Origin: an uncultured Clostridia bacterium | GTDB lineage: Bacteria; Bacillota; Clostridia; Oscillospirales; Oscillospiraceae | Length of the DNA stretch: 5,831 bases | Reading direction: 5' to 3' | NCBI GenBank assembly: GCA_945918315.1 | Contig: CAMEIK010000083.1 | Location: forward strand, 1-5,831 | Shown here: piece by piece, positions 1-5,831 of the stretch | Layout of the letters: every line of letters begins with the position of its first letter | Position numbering within the stretch: position 1 is the first letter of the stretch | Notes under the pieces: model-generated | What the model was told of the DNA's origin: nothing | What the model saw: the letters and a program-made list of their open reading frames with translations, nothing else | The model's database searches: none | Translations under genes and position numbers: made by a program

Positions 1-65
1 GTTATTATACCGCATTTTCCCCAAAAGCACAAGGGGGAGAATTCTTAAGTTCCGGGCAGCCCGGG

Positions 66-193
66 AAATTGGAATTTGCCCGCAGGGCGGGCGGCCAAGT
101 CGTGACGTACCTGATCTGTGGTCGCTTCTGCCCTGACCCGCTCGGTATCGTTCTGTGGTGCAATAAATGGGAATTCGATAAATTCCAATTTTT
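66..193. repeat. Short inverted repeat pair around AAATTGGAATTT, possible small non-coding repeat element
   Basis: AAATTGGAATTT at 66-77 is matched in inverted orientation by AAATTCCAATTT at 180-191, giving perfect 12-base ends about 126 bases apart. The DNA between carries a GC-rich hairpin (78-83 paired with 87-92, three-base loop). A second GC hairpin (52-56 with 60-64) lies just outside. No open frame of its own is convincing here. The same motif, extended to 15 bases, occurs again at 1476-1490. This could be a small miniature element or a dispersed intergenic repeat; the match lengths are short, so chance in AT-rich DNA is not excluded. Confidence 0.35.
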
Positions 194-195
194 TT
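165..195. terminator. Terminator-like hairpin downstream of the aminotransferase gene
   Basis: GGAATT (170-175) pairs with AATTCC (181-186) across a five-base loop. After one G/A mismatch the stem continues for four more A-T pairs. A run of seven T follows at 189-195 on the plus strand, the geometry of an intrinsic terminator for rightward transcripts. Read leftward, the way the aminotransferase gene runs, the hairpin is followed by the weaker U-rich ATTTATT. It lies under 20 bases past the stop codon of that gene. It may stop transcription in both directions, but the stem is AT-rich and weak, and it overlaps the inverted repeat described here. Confidence 0.35.
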
Positions 196-212
196 GTGCG
201 CTGGTATCGCGA

Positions 213-1391
213 TTAAAACTCCTCCAGCACGGTCCGGAAAACCGGCAGGCTCCGGCAGATGGTATCGTAGCTTACCGCGTAGCACAGCCGGAAATAGCCC
301 GGACAGCCGAAGCCGTCTCCGGGAACCACCAGCAGGTCATGGGCCTTGGCTTTCTCCGAAAAGGCTTCCGCGTCGCCGCCGGGGGCTTTTACGAACAGGT
401 AGAATGCCCCGTCGGGCCGGGCGGTCTCGTAGCCCATTTCCGTCAGACCCTCGTACAGCTTCCGGCGGTTCCTGTCGTAGGCATCCAGGTCCGGCCGGAG
501 CCCGGCGCACCGGGCAATGACCTTCTGCCACAGGCTGGGGGCGCAGACGTGGCCCATGCTCCGGGCCGCTCCCGCGATGGCGGCGTAGAGCTCCCGGCTG
601 TCCTGGGCGGCCTTCGGCACATAGATATAGCCGATCCGCTCGCCGGGGAGGGACAGGGACTTGGAGTAGGAATAGCACACCACCGTGTTGGGGTAAATCA
701 GGGGCAGGAAGGGAACCTCCACCCCGTAGCTCAGCTCCCGGTAGGGCTCGTCGGAGATGATGTAGATGGGATGGCCGAATTCCCGGGACTTCCGCGCCAG
801 GAGCGCTGCCAGGGCGGTGAGGGTCTGCCGGGTATACACCACGCCGGAGGGGTTATTGGGGGAATTCACCAGCACCGCCTGGGTGGCAGGAGTGAGCATA
901 TCTTCCATGGCGTCCAGCCGGATCTGGAAATCCGGCAGGTCCGCCGGAATGGGGCGGAAGAGAAGCCCCGCCTCCCGGGCAAAGGGCACATATTCGGGAA
1001 AATAGGGAGCCTGGACCAGCAGCTCCCCCCCGGGCACAGCCAGAGCCTTGAAAACCGCGGTCAGCTCCGGCGCCGCGCCGCAGCCCAGGAAGAAGTCCTC
1101 CGGAGAGGTTTCCGCCCCGTACCGTTCATTCAGGTCCCGGGAGATGGCCGCCCGGGCTTCCAGGTCGCCTACGGCGGAGGTATAGCCATGGACCTGCAAA
1201 GGGTCCGTACCGGCTAAAATCTGCCGCACCGCTTCATTTACCTGGGGCGGTGAGGGGATGGAGGGGTTTCCCAGAGAGAAGTCAAAGACATTTTCCGGGC
1301 CGACCACCGCCGCCCGGGCCCGTCCGTATTCAAAAAGCTCCCGGATGCAGGAACGGTTGGCACCCAGGGCATAGGCGGATGGATTGTACAT
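213..1391 (-). CDS. Pyridoxal phosphate-dependent aminotransferase, class I/II (AspC-like)
   Basis: This 392-aa cytoplasmic fold-type I aminotransferase should move an amino group between an amino acid and a 2-oxo acid using PLP. The length is normal for the family (about 390-400). Visible landmarks are SLGNPS near 39-44, the substrate-side HGYTSAVG at 68-75, NSPNNPSG at 176-183 (Asn180), ISDEPYREL at 212-220 (Asp214, Tyr217) and SYSKSLSLPGERIGY at 241-255. In the last, Lys244 is the expected Schiff-base lysine and Arg252 the phosphate-binding arginine. Arg368 in YFRLCYA is the expected carboxylate-binding arginine. All catalytic residues are present, so the enzyme looks active. The start chosen is the ATG at 1391, because AAGGA lies nine bases upstream; an in-frame TTG at 1445 would add 18 unlikely residues. 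Substrate cannot be read from sequence: aspartate, alanine or aromatic amino acids are possible. It is transcribed away from the downstream operon, and nothing ties it functionally to that operon. No clear promoter was found for it. Confidence 0.93.
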   Translation of the reverse strand: MYNPSAYALGANRSCIRELFEYGRARAAVVGPENVFDFSLGNPSIPSPPQVNEAVRQILAGTDPLQVHGYTSAVGDLEARAAISRDLNERYGAETSPEDFFLGCGAAPELTAVFKALAVPGGELLVQAPYFPEYVPFAREAGLLFRPIPADLPDFQIRLDAMEDMLTPATQAVLVNSPNNPSGVVYTRQTLTALAALLARKSREFGHPIYIISDEPYRELSYGVEVPFLPLIYPNTVVCYSYSKSLSLPGERIGYIYVPKAAQDSRELYAAIAGAARSMGHVCAPSLWQKVIARCAGLRPDLDAYDRNRRKLYEGLTEMGYETARPDGAFYLFVKAPGGDAEAFSEKAKAHDLLVVPGDGFGCPGYFRLCYAVSYDTICRSLPVFRTVLEEF

Positions 1392-1400
1392 ACGATCAGA

Positions 1401-1405
1401 TCCTT
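1401..1405 (-). promoter_or_regulatory. Ribosome binding site deciding the aminotransferase start
   Basis: Read on the minus strand this is AAGGA, nine bases before the ATG at 1391-1389. It supports that ATG over the upstream in-frame TTG at 1445. Confidence 0.7.
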
Positions 1406-1475
1406 TTCTTTCAGGGCTGCGCCCGGTTCTGTGTTGAATGGACAATACAGGCTATCGGCTTGAAACAGCAGATAG

Positions 1476-1490
1476 AAAAATTGGAATTTA
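1476..1490 (+). repeat. 15-base repeat, inverted copy of 179-193
   Basis: AAAAATTGGAATTTA here is the exact reverse complement of 179-193, so the two copies bracket the aminotransferase gene in inverted orientation about 1.3 kb apart. A shorter 12-base match lies at 66-77. The left edge of the heptamer element begins immediately at 1490. The motif looks like a dispersed intergenic repeat rather than part of a gene. Confidence 0.55.
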
Positions 1491-1642
1491 ATTGACAATT
1501 GACAATGGACAATGGACAATTAAGGAATCCCTTCGGGATGATTATAAAAAGACAAAATATGTCTGAAAACAATTGGTATCATTTCAAAATCGTCCCGCTG
1601 CTTACACAATCATTGTCAACTGTCCATTGTCAATTGTCAATT
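1490..1642. repeat. Inverted-repeat element with ends made of tandem heptamers (MITE-like)
   Basis: The left arm has four 7-base units in a row (ATTGACA, ATTGACA, ATGGACA, ATGGACA; 1491-1518). The right arm (1614-1641) carries four units in reverse complement: GTTGACA, ATGGACA, ATTGACA and ATTGACA when read on the minus strand. The outer 22 bases match perfectly (1490-1511 with 1621-1642). The 100 or so bases between include a small hairpin with a UUC loop (1527-1539) and GACAAAATATGTC (1551-1563), but no coding potential. This resembles a miniature inverted-repeat element or a dispersed palindromic repeat. No target-site duplication is evident. As RNA it would form a long stem. Confidence 0.65.
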
Positions 1643-1657
1643 CACAATGCGGCTGGC

Positions 1658-1686
1658 TTGACTATACCTAAGGGATGGTGTATGAT
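1658..1686 (+). promoter_or_regulatory. Sigma70/SigA-type promoter of the TerB-ATPase-helicase operon
   Basis: TTGACT (1658-1663) and TATGAT (1681-1686) are separated by exactly 17 bases, five of six matches to each consensus hexamer. Transcription would begin near 1693, leaving a leader of roughly 35 bases before the ATG at 1727. An overlapping TATAAT at 1686-1691 would need a 22-base spacer and is less likely. The promoter starts 16 bases beyond the right end of the heptamer repeat element. Confidence 0.7.
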
Positions 1687-1726
1687 ATAATAAAACATAT
1701 GGGCGAATGAAAGGCGGGTGGGGGCT

Positions 1727-3241
1727 ATGTCCGGGAACCGGAACAAAGAGGCTGCCCAGTGGTTCTACACAATGATACAGCATCCGGCCGTCTCCGCCGG
1801 CAGCCCGGAGGACGGGACCCCCGTCTACCGGGAAGAAGCCATCCGTCCCCGCTTTCAGCCCCCCGAGGAAACCCTTCCTTCCCTGCTCCGGGCCGCCCGT
1901 TCCTTAGAAAGCGGAACCTACGGCAGCTGGCAGTCCCGGGAGGTCATTTTTACCAAGCAGGCAAAGCTCCTTGTCAATTACGAGGACGATTATGCCTATT
2001 CCGGCAATGTGACCCGGTACTACCCCACCTACCAGTCTCTTACGGACCGGGAACTGCGGGGCTATTTTTCCTGGCGGACCAGGCTTCGCCGGGGCGATAT
2101 CCAAAAAGCACCGGCAACCTTTGCCTTTCTCTACATTTACGAGCTTCTGAACCAGATCGGCGTGGAGGACCCCATGGAGGGCTACCGGAAGCTGAAAGCC
2201 TTTGAAGGGGCCTACGGTCAACTGGACAGCACGGTTCTGCCCTATTTACAGCGCTGGCTGTTTGACTACATTCTGTATTATCACCTGCCCACGGACCTGC
2301 TGCGGGATACGGACCAGGCGGTCTTTGACCGGAACCTGCTTGTGCTGCGGCAGACGGCGCAATACGATGTGCCCCGGATTCTGGAGGCCGTCCAATACTT
2401 TGCCCCCAAGTGGCTGGGCCGCTCCCGGTTCTATGCCCAGTACCGGCAGGATATGGACACCGTGATTGCCGGGGTGCTGCGGGGCATTTCGGAGCACCAC
2501 GCCGCCCGGTCCAAGAGGACCATGGTGGAGCAGTATTTCGGCCCCCGCCGGATCCAGCAGATCAGCCTCTTTGACACCGCCGTGTTTCTGAACAAGACCC
2601 GGGGCGAAGACCGGGAGGTCATCCTGGACCCCCTGTGTGTCTACCGCTGCCGCCGGGGGCTCTGGTCCGCGGAGAAATACAGCATCTCCTCCCGGGGAAA
2701 CCCCAAGCTGGAGGACCTGATGAAAACCGTGGACAGCGTCATGCGGGAACTGTATCACGACCGCCACCCGGTGAAGCCCGCCCTGGACACAAAATGGATT
2801 CTGAAGCTTATTGAGGAGCAGGTTCATGCCCTTCTGGATGAAAAGAAGGCGGCGGAAGCAAAAAAGCTGCGCCTGGACTACGGCAAGCTGGACAGGATCC
2901 GCTCCGACGCCGCCGTCACCCGGGACAAGCTGATCGTGGACGAGGAGGAAGATTTCTCCGGCGAAGAGCCGGAGGCAGTCCCTCCGGAGCCGGACACCGG
3001 CCCCCTCCCGGAGATCCCCGACACTCCCCTGACCCAGCAGGAATCCCGTTTTTTACAGTGCCTGCTTTACGGCGGCGACCTGCGCTGGCTCCGGCAGGAG
3101 GGGCTTCTGCCCTCCGTCCTGGCGGACAGCATAAATGAGAAGCTATACGACACCTTCCAGGACACGGTGCTGACCGTGGAGGAACAGCCCAGCCCGGTGG
3201 AAGACTATCTGGATGAACTGAAAGAGATGGTGCCCCAATGA
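1727..3241 (+). CDS. TerB-N/TerB-C domain protein (tellurite-resistance-family domains), first gene of operon
   Basis: This is a 504-aa soluble protein with no signal peptide or membrane segment. The N-terminal half looks like a TerB-N domain: the stretch at about 85-142 carries the typical YYPTY...L...R.YF.WR.R.R.GD pattern followed by FAFLYIYELLN (132-142). The C-terminal part, from about 375, fits TerB-C: a lysine/alanine-rich helix, LDYGKLDRIRSD from 383, an acidic proline-rich linker (about 401-432), then LTQQESRFLQCLLYGG (435 on). I see no clear central TerB domain with its acidic metal site. TerB-family domains are known from stress and predicted DNA-processing systems; a biochemical role is not established, so sensor or scaffold is inference. 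The ATG at 1727 is preferred. An in-frame GTG at 1718 would add three residues, but AAAGG sits only three bases before it against 12 before the ATG, and GGTGG gives five. The stop overlaps the start of the next gene by ATGA, so the two products are probably made together. Confidence 0.75.
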   Translation: MSGNRNKEAAQWFYTMIQHPAVSAGSPEDGTPVYREEAIRPRFQPPEETLPSLLRAARSLESGTYGSWQSREVIFTKQAKLLVNYEDDYAYSGNVTRYYPTYQSLTDRELRGYFSWRTRLRRGDIQKAPATFAFLYIYELLNQIGVEDPMEGYRKLKAFEGAYGQLDSTVLPYLQRWLFDYILYYHLPTDLLRDTDQAVFDRNLLVLRQTAQYDVPRILEAVQYFAPKWLGRSRFYAQYRQDMDTVIAGVLRGISEHHAARSKRTMVEQYFGPRRIQQISLFDTAVFLNKTRGEDREVILDPLCVYRCRRGLWSAEKYSISSRGNPKLEDLMKTVDSVMRELYHDRHPVKPALDTKWILKLIEEQVHALLDEKKAAEAKKLRLDYGKLDRIRSDAAVTRDKLIVDEEEDFSGEEPEAVPPEPDTGPLPEIPDTPLTQQESRFLQCLLYGGDLRWLRQEGLLPSVLADSINEKLYDTFQDTVLTVEEQPSPVEDYLDELKEMVPQ

Positions 3242-4551
3242 AAATACCGAAACGAATCGCCCAGACCCTGATGAACTCCCTGAAGGGCGGCGTTGTGCCC
3301 CGGGTGGGGCTTCCCTATATCACCGTAGGCAGGAAGGACGAAATTGACGCCCTGCTGCACGATGTGGACCTGATTGCCGACGGCGGCGCTTCCTTCCGCT
3401 TCATCGTGGGCAAATACGGCAGCGGCAAAAGCTTTCTGCTGCAGACCATCCGCAGCTACGTGATGGCGAAGAATTTCGTGGTTGTGGACGCGGACCTGTC
3501 CCCCGAGCGGCGGCTTCAGGGCACCCGGGGCCAGGGCCTTGCCACCTACAAGGAACTGATTAAGAATATGTCCACCAAGACAAAGCCCGAGGGCGGGGCC
3601 CTGCCCCTGATTCTGGACCGGTGGATCAGCTCCGTTCAGCAGGAGGTCATGGTTTCCTCCGGTCTTGGCGTTACGGACCCCGGCCTGGAGCCCCTGGTGG
3701 AAAAGAAAATCGCCGCCACCGTCTATTCCCTGAACGAGATGGTCCACGGCTTTGACTTTGCCCGGCTGCTCACCGCCTACTACCGGGCCTACCTGTCCGG
3801 GGACGAGGAGACCAAAGCCAAGGTCCTCAAATGGTTCCGGGGCGAATACGCCACCAAAACCGACGCCCGGCAGGAGCTGGGGGTCAATATTGTCATTACC
3901 GACGACGACTGGTACGAGTATCTGAAGCTCTTCGCCTGCTTCCTGAAGCAGGCGGGCTACGCCGGACTGCTGGTCCTCATCGACGAGCTTGTGAACATCT
4001 ACAAAATTCCTCACGCCATCACCCGGCAGTATAACTACGAAAAGATTCTCACCATGTATAACGACGCCATGCAGGGCAAGGCCCGGCACTTAGGCTTCCT
4101 CCTCTGCGGCACCCCCCAGTGTATGGAGGACCCCCGCCGGGGCGTTTACAGCTACGAGGCCCTGCGCTCCCGGCTGGCGGAGGGGCACTTCTCCGCCGGG
4201 TACAAGGACCTGCTCTCCCCGGTCATCCGGCTCCAGCCCCTGACCAACGAGGAAATGCTGATTCTGGTGGAAAAGCTGGCGGACATTCACGCCGGGCTCT
4301 ACGAATACAGCCAGATCGTGACCCAGCAGGATATGGTGGACTTCATTGAGATCGAATTCGGCCGGATCGGCGCGGACTCCCACATCACCCCCCGGGAGGT
4401 CATCCGGGACTTTATCGAGGTGCTGGATATCGTCTACCAGAACCCCGGCACAAAGGTGCGGGCCCTTCTGGGCTCCGACAGCTTCTCCTTTGCCAAAAAC
4501 GACGTGCTTTCCGCCGCTTCCGAAACGGAATTCGCGGAATTTGAGCTGTAA
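3238..4551 (+). CDS. BrxD-like P-loop ATP-binding protein (DUF2791 family)
   Basis: This 437-aa cytoplasmic ATPase shows Walker A GKYGSGKS at 58-65 (Lys64) and Walker B LLVLIDE at 244-250 (Asp249, Glu250). A sensor-like strand, FLLCGTPQ (287-294), is followed by an arginine-rich stretch RRGVYSYEALRSRL (300-313). The region just after Walker A, VVDADLSPERRLQGTRGQGLATYKEL (about 82-107), is characteristic of the BrxD/DUF2791 group. The length matches BrxD proteins (about 420-450). In type 2 BREX, BrxD is paired with the Lhr-like helicase BrxHI, and here an Lhr-like helicase follows directly, which supports the family call. Its exact role in BREX is not settled; a motor, loader or nucleotide-dependent switch on DNA is inference. 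The ATG overlaps the preceding stop in ATGA with only a weak ribosome site (AGAG about 11 bases upstream), suggesting translational coupling. All nucleotide-binding residues are intact. Confidence 0.82.
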   Translation: MKIPKRIAQTLMNSLKGGVVPRVGLPYITVGRKDEIDALLHDVDLIADGGASFRFIVGKYGSGKSFLLQTIRSYVMAKNFVVVDADLSPERRLQGTRGQGLATYKELIKNMSTKTKPEGGALPLILDRWISSVQQEVMVSSGLGVTDPGLEPLVEKKIAATVYSLNEMVHGFDFARLLTAYYRAYLSGDEETKAKVLKWFRGEYATKTDARQELGVNIVITDDDWYEYLKLFACFLKQAGYAGLLVLIDELVNIYKIPHAITRQYNYEKILTMYNDAMQGKARHLGFLLCGTPQCMEDPRRGVYSYEALRSRLAEGHFSAGYKDLLSPVIRLQPLTNEEMLILVEKLADIHAGLYEYSQIVTQQDMVDFIEIEFGRIGADSHITPREVIRDFIEVLDIVYQNPGTKVRALLGSDSFSFAKNDVLSAASETEFAEFEL

Positions 4552-4557
4552 GGGAGG
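4551..4557 (+). promoter_or_regulatory. Strong ribosome binding site of the helicase gene
   Basis: AGGGAGG begins at the last base of the preceding stop codon and ends six bases before the ATG at 4564. It fixes the helicase start and indicates independent, efficient initiation, unlike the coupled second gene. Confidence 0.75.
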
Positions 4558-4563
4558 CCGGCT

Positions 4564-5831
4564 ATGGGCGCTTTTGACCGCTATGCCCCCTTTGTCCAGG
4601 ACTATATCTACCGGAACCACTGGGAAAGTCTCCGGGCCATTCAGGTTGCCGCGGCGGATGCCATTTTCCATTCCGACGACAATGTGCTGCTCACCGCCTC
4701 CACTGCCTCCGGCAAGACCGAGGCCGCCTTTTTCCCCATCATCACCCAGTTTTATGAAGACCCTCCCGCCTCCGTGGGCTGTATCTATATCGGCCCTCTG
4801 AAGGCCCTGATCAACGACCAGTTTCTCCGGCTCAACGAGCTGTGCGACGAGGCGGGAATCCCGGTATGGCACTGGCACGGAGACGTGGCCCGAAGCCACA
4901 AGGAAAAGCTGATGAAGCACCCCTCCGGCATTCTGCAGATCACCCCGGAATCCCTGGAGGCCATGCTCCTGCACAAGCACGCCGCCATTCCCAGGCTATT
5001 CGGAGACCTGCGGTTCGTGGTCATTGACGAGGTCCATTCCCTCCTGCGGGGGGACCGGGGCGGCCAGACCCTGTGCCTCATTGAGCGGCTTTCCAGACTG
5101 GCTGGGGTCAATCCCAGAAGAATCGGCCTGTCCGCCACCATCGGCGACCCGGAGGGCACCGGCGCCTTTCTTTCCATGGGCACCGGCCGGAAAACCCGCA
5201 TCCCCGGAATCGAAGCCGGAGGAATCAAGTGGCGGCTCAGCATGGAGCATTTTTATGTCAAGGATGTCCAGGCCGGAGAGGACCGGACGGACATCGAAGC
5301 CCTGCCCGTGCTGGAGGAAAAGACCGACGACGCCCCGGAAAACGCCGACCCCGGCATCGGCTATATCTTCGAGCACACCCGGGGAAAAAAGTGTCTGGTC
5401 TTCGTCAATTCCCGGGAGGAATGCGAAACCGTCACCACCACCCTGCGGGGGTACTGCGACCGGCTCCATGAGCCCGACCGGTTCCTCATCCACCACGGCA
5501 ACCTCTCCGCCTCCTTCCGGGAGACGGCGGAGGGCATTATGAAGGACGACTCCCAGTACATGACCACCGTCACCACGGCGACCCTGGAGCTGGGCATCGA
5601 CATCGGCCGGCTGGAACGGGCCTTCCAGATCGACGCTCCCTGGACCGTTTCTTCCTTTTTACAGCGGATGGGCCGGACAGGCCGGCGGGAGGCCCCGCCG
5701 GAAATGTGGTTTGTCATCCGGGAGGACGAGCCGGAAATCCGGGCCATGCTCCCGGCTACCGTTCCCTGGAAGCTGCTGCAGGGCATCGCCCTGGTGCAGC
5801 TGTACCTGGAGGAGCGGTGGGTGGAGCCGCC
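4564..5831 (+). CDS. Lhr-like DEAD/DEAH-box superfamily 2 helicase (BrxHI-like), 3' end beyond window
   Basis: The open frame runs from ATG 4564 to the window edge with no stop, giving 422 residues of a longer protein. All SF2 helicase motifs appear in order: Q-motif-like LRAIQ (23-27), motif I ASTASGKTE (45-53), Ia GPLKALINDQ (77-86), Ib TPESLE (127-132), II DEVH (155-158) and III SAT (190-192). After these come IV CLVFVNSREECE (277-288), HHGNLSASFRE (310-320), V TTATLELGIDIG (337-348) and VI QRMGRTGRR (367-375). The DEVH box, HHGNLS and QRMGRTGRR are typical of Lhr-like helicases, as is the long spacer between III and IV. It should use ATP to translocate on or unwind nucleic acid; substrate cannot be told from sequence. 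The winged-helix and C-terminal parts expected in this family lie beyond the window. It begins 12 bases after the BrxD-like stop, so it belongs to the same operon, and the order recalls BrxD-BrxHI of type 2 BREX. Confidence 0.88.
   Translation, partial: MGAFDRYAPFVQDYIYRNHWESLRAIQVAAADAIFHSDDNVLLTASTASGKTEAAFFPIITQFYEDPPASVGCIYIGPLKALINDQFLRLNELCDEAGIPVWHWHGDVARSHKEKLMKHPSGILQITPESLEAMLLHKHAAIPRLFGDLRFVVIDEVHSLLRGDRGGQTLCLIERLSRLAGVNPRRIGLSATIGDPEGTGAFLSMGTGRKTRIPGIEAGGIKWRLSMEHFYVKDVQAGEDRTDIEALPVLEEKTDDAPENADPGIGYIFEHTRGKKCLVFVNSREECETVTTTLRGYCDRLHEPDRFLIHHGNLSASFRETAEGIMKDDSQYMTTVTTATLELGIDIGRLERAFQIDAPWTVSSFLQRMGRTGRREAPPEMWFVIREDEPEIRAMLPATVPWKLLQGIALVQLYLEERWVEP

Larger units (their letters stand above)
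1392..1726. other. Divergent intergenic region, AT-rich
   Basis: These 335 bases separate the leftward aminotransferase gene from the rightward three-gene operon and are much more AT-rich than the flanking genes. They contain the aminotransferase ribosome site, a lone ATGGACA at 1438-1444, the 15-base repeat copy at 1476-1490, the heptamer inverted-repeat element at 1490-1642, and the operon promoter at 1658-1686. Short frames crossing it (for example 1499-1690) consist mostly of repeat sequence and lack coding character. I see no tRNA or recognisable riboswitch. Confidence 0.7.

Noticed and set aside
69..1217. 382-aa plus-strand open frame opposite the aminotransferase gene
   Set aside because: It is antisense to a gene with complete catalytic motifs; its proline/glycine/arginine-rich translation shows no domain and is a product of GC-rich codon bias.
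1490..1642. CRISPR array
   Set aside because: The repeats are only 7 bases, contiguous and arranged as inverted arms; there are no spacers of regular length and no cas genes.
1499..1690. 63-aa open frame in the intergenic region
   Set aside because: It is built largely from the heptamer inverted repeats and runs through the operon promoter; no coding character.
1727..3241. Tellurite resistance gene terB
   Set aside because: The protein is about three times the length of TerB, has TerB-N/TerB-C type domains instead, and no terC, terD or terZ neighbours are present.
3205..4980. Long minus-strand open frames (3205-4089 and 4090-4980) opposite the ATPase and helicase genes
   Set aside because: They mirror strongly conserved Walker and helicase motif genes on the other strand, have no good ribosome sites and no recognisable domains.
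1727..5831. Calling the operon a complete BREX system
   Set aside because: Only BrxD-like and BrxHI-like components are seen; the hallmark PglZ phosphatase, PglX methylase and large BrxC/PglY ATPase are absent from the window.

Overview
The window is GC-rich coding DNA with AT-rich intergenic stretches, strong purine-rich ribosome sites, and GCC/CTG/CGG/GAC-heavy codons mixed with some ATT/GAA/AAA. This fits a GC-rich anaerobic Clostridia member such as a gut Oscillospiraceae. That is an inference from style, since no marker gene is present.

Layout. Positions 1-212 are intergenic: two small GC-rich hairpins, a short inverted repeat built on AAATTGGAATTT, and a hairpin with a T-tract. Positions 213-1391 (minus strand) encode a complete class I/II PLP-dependent aminotransferase with all core active-site residues. 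Positions 1392-1726 are a divergent intergenic region. It holds a 153-base element bounded by inverted arrays of a 7-base repeat (ATTGACA/ATGGACA), then a good sigma70-type promoter (TTGACT-17-TATGAT) pointing right.

That promoter drives a tight three-gene plus-strand operon. The first gene encodes a 504-aa TerB-N/TerB-C type protein (1727-3241). The second encodes a 437-aa BrxD-like (DUF2791) P-loop ATPase (3238-4551), joined to the first by an ATGA stop/start overlap. The third encodes an Lhr-like superfamily 2 helicase (from 4564), 12 bases after the second and cut off by the window end at 422 residues.

The operon is the interesting part. A BrxD-type ATPase paired with an Lhr-like helicase recalls the BrxD/BrxHI pair of type 2 BREX phage-defence loci. 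Here, however, it is led by a TerB-domain protein, and no PglX methylase, PglZ phosphatase, PglW kinase or BrxC-like ATPase lies in the window. The most economical reading is a compact DNA-processing or defence module: a TerB-domain scaffold or sensor, an ATPase loader or switch, and a translocating helicase. The function is inferred and what lies beyond 5831 is unknown. The aminotransferase is probably an unrelated housekeeping neighbour.
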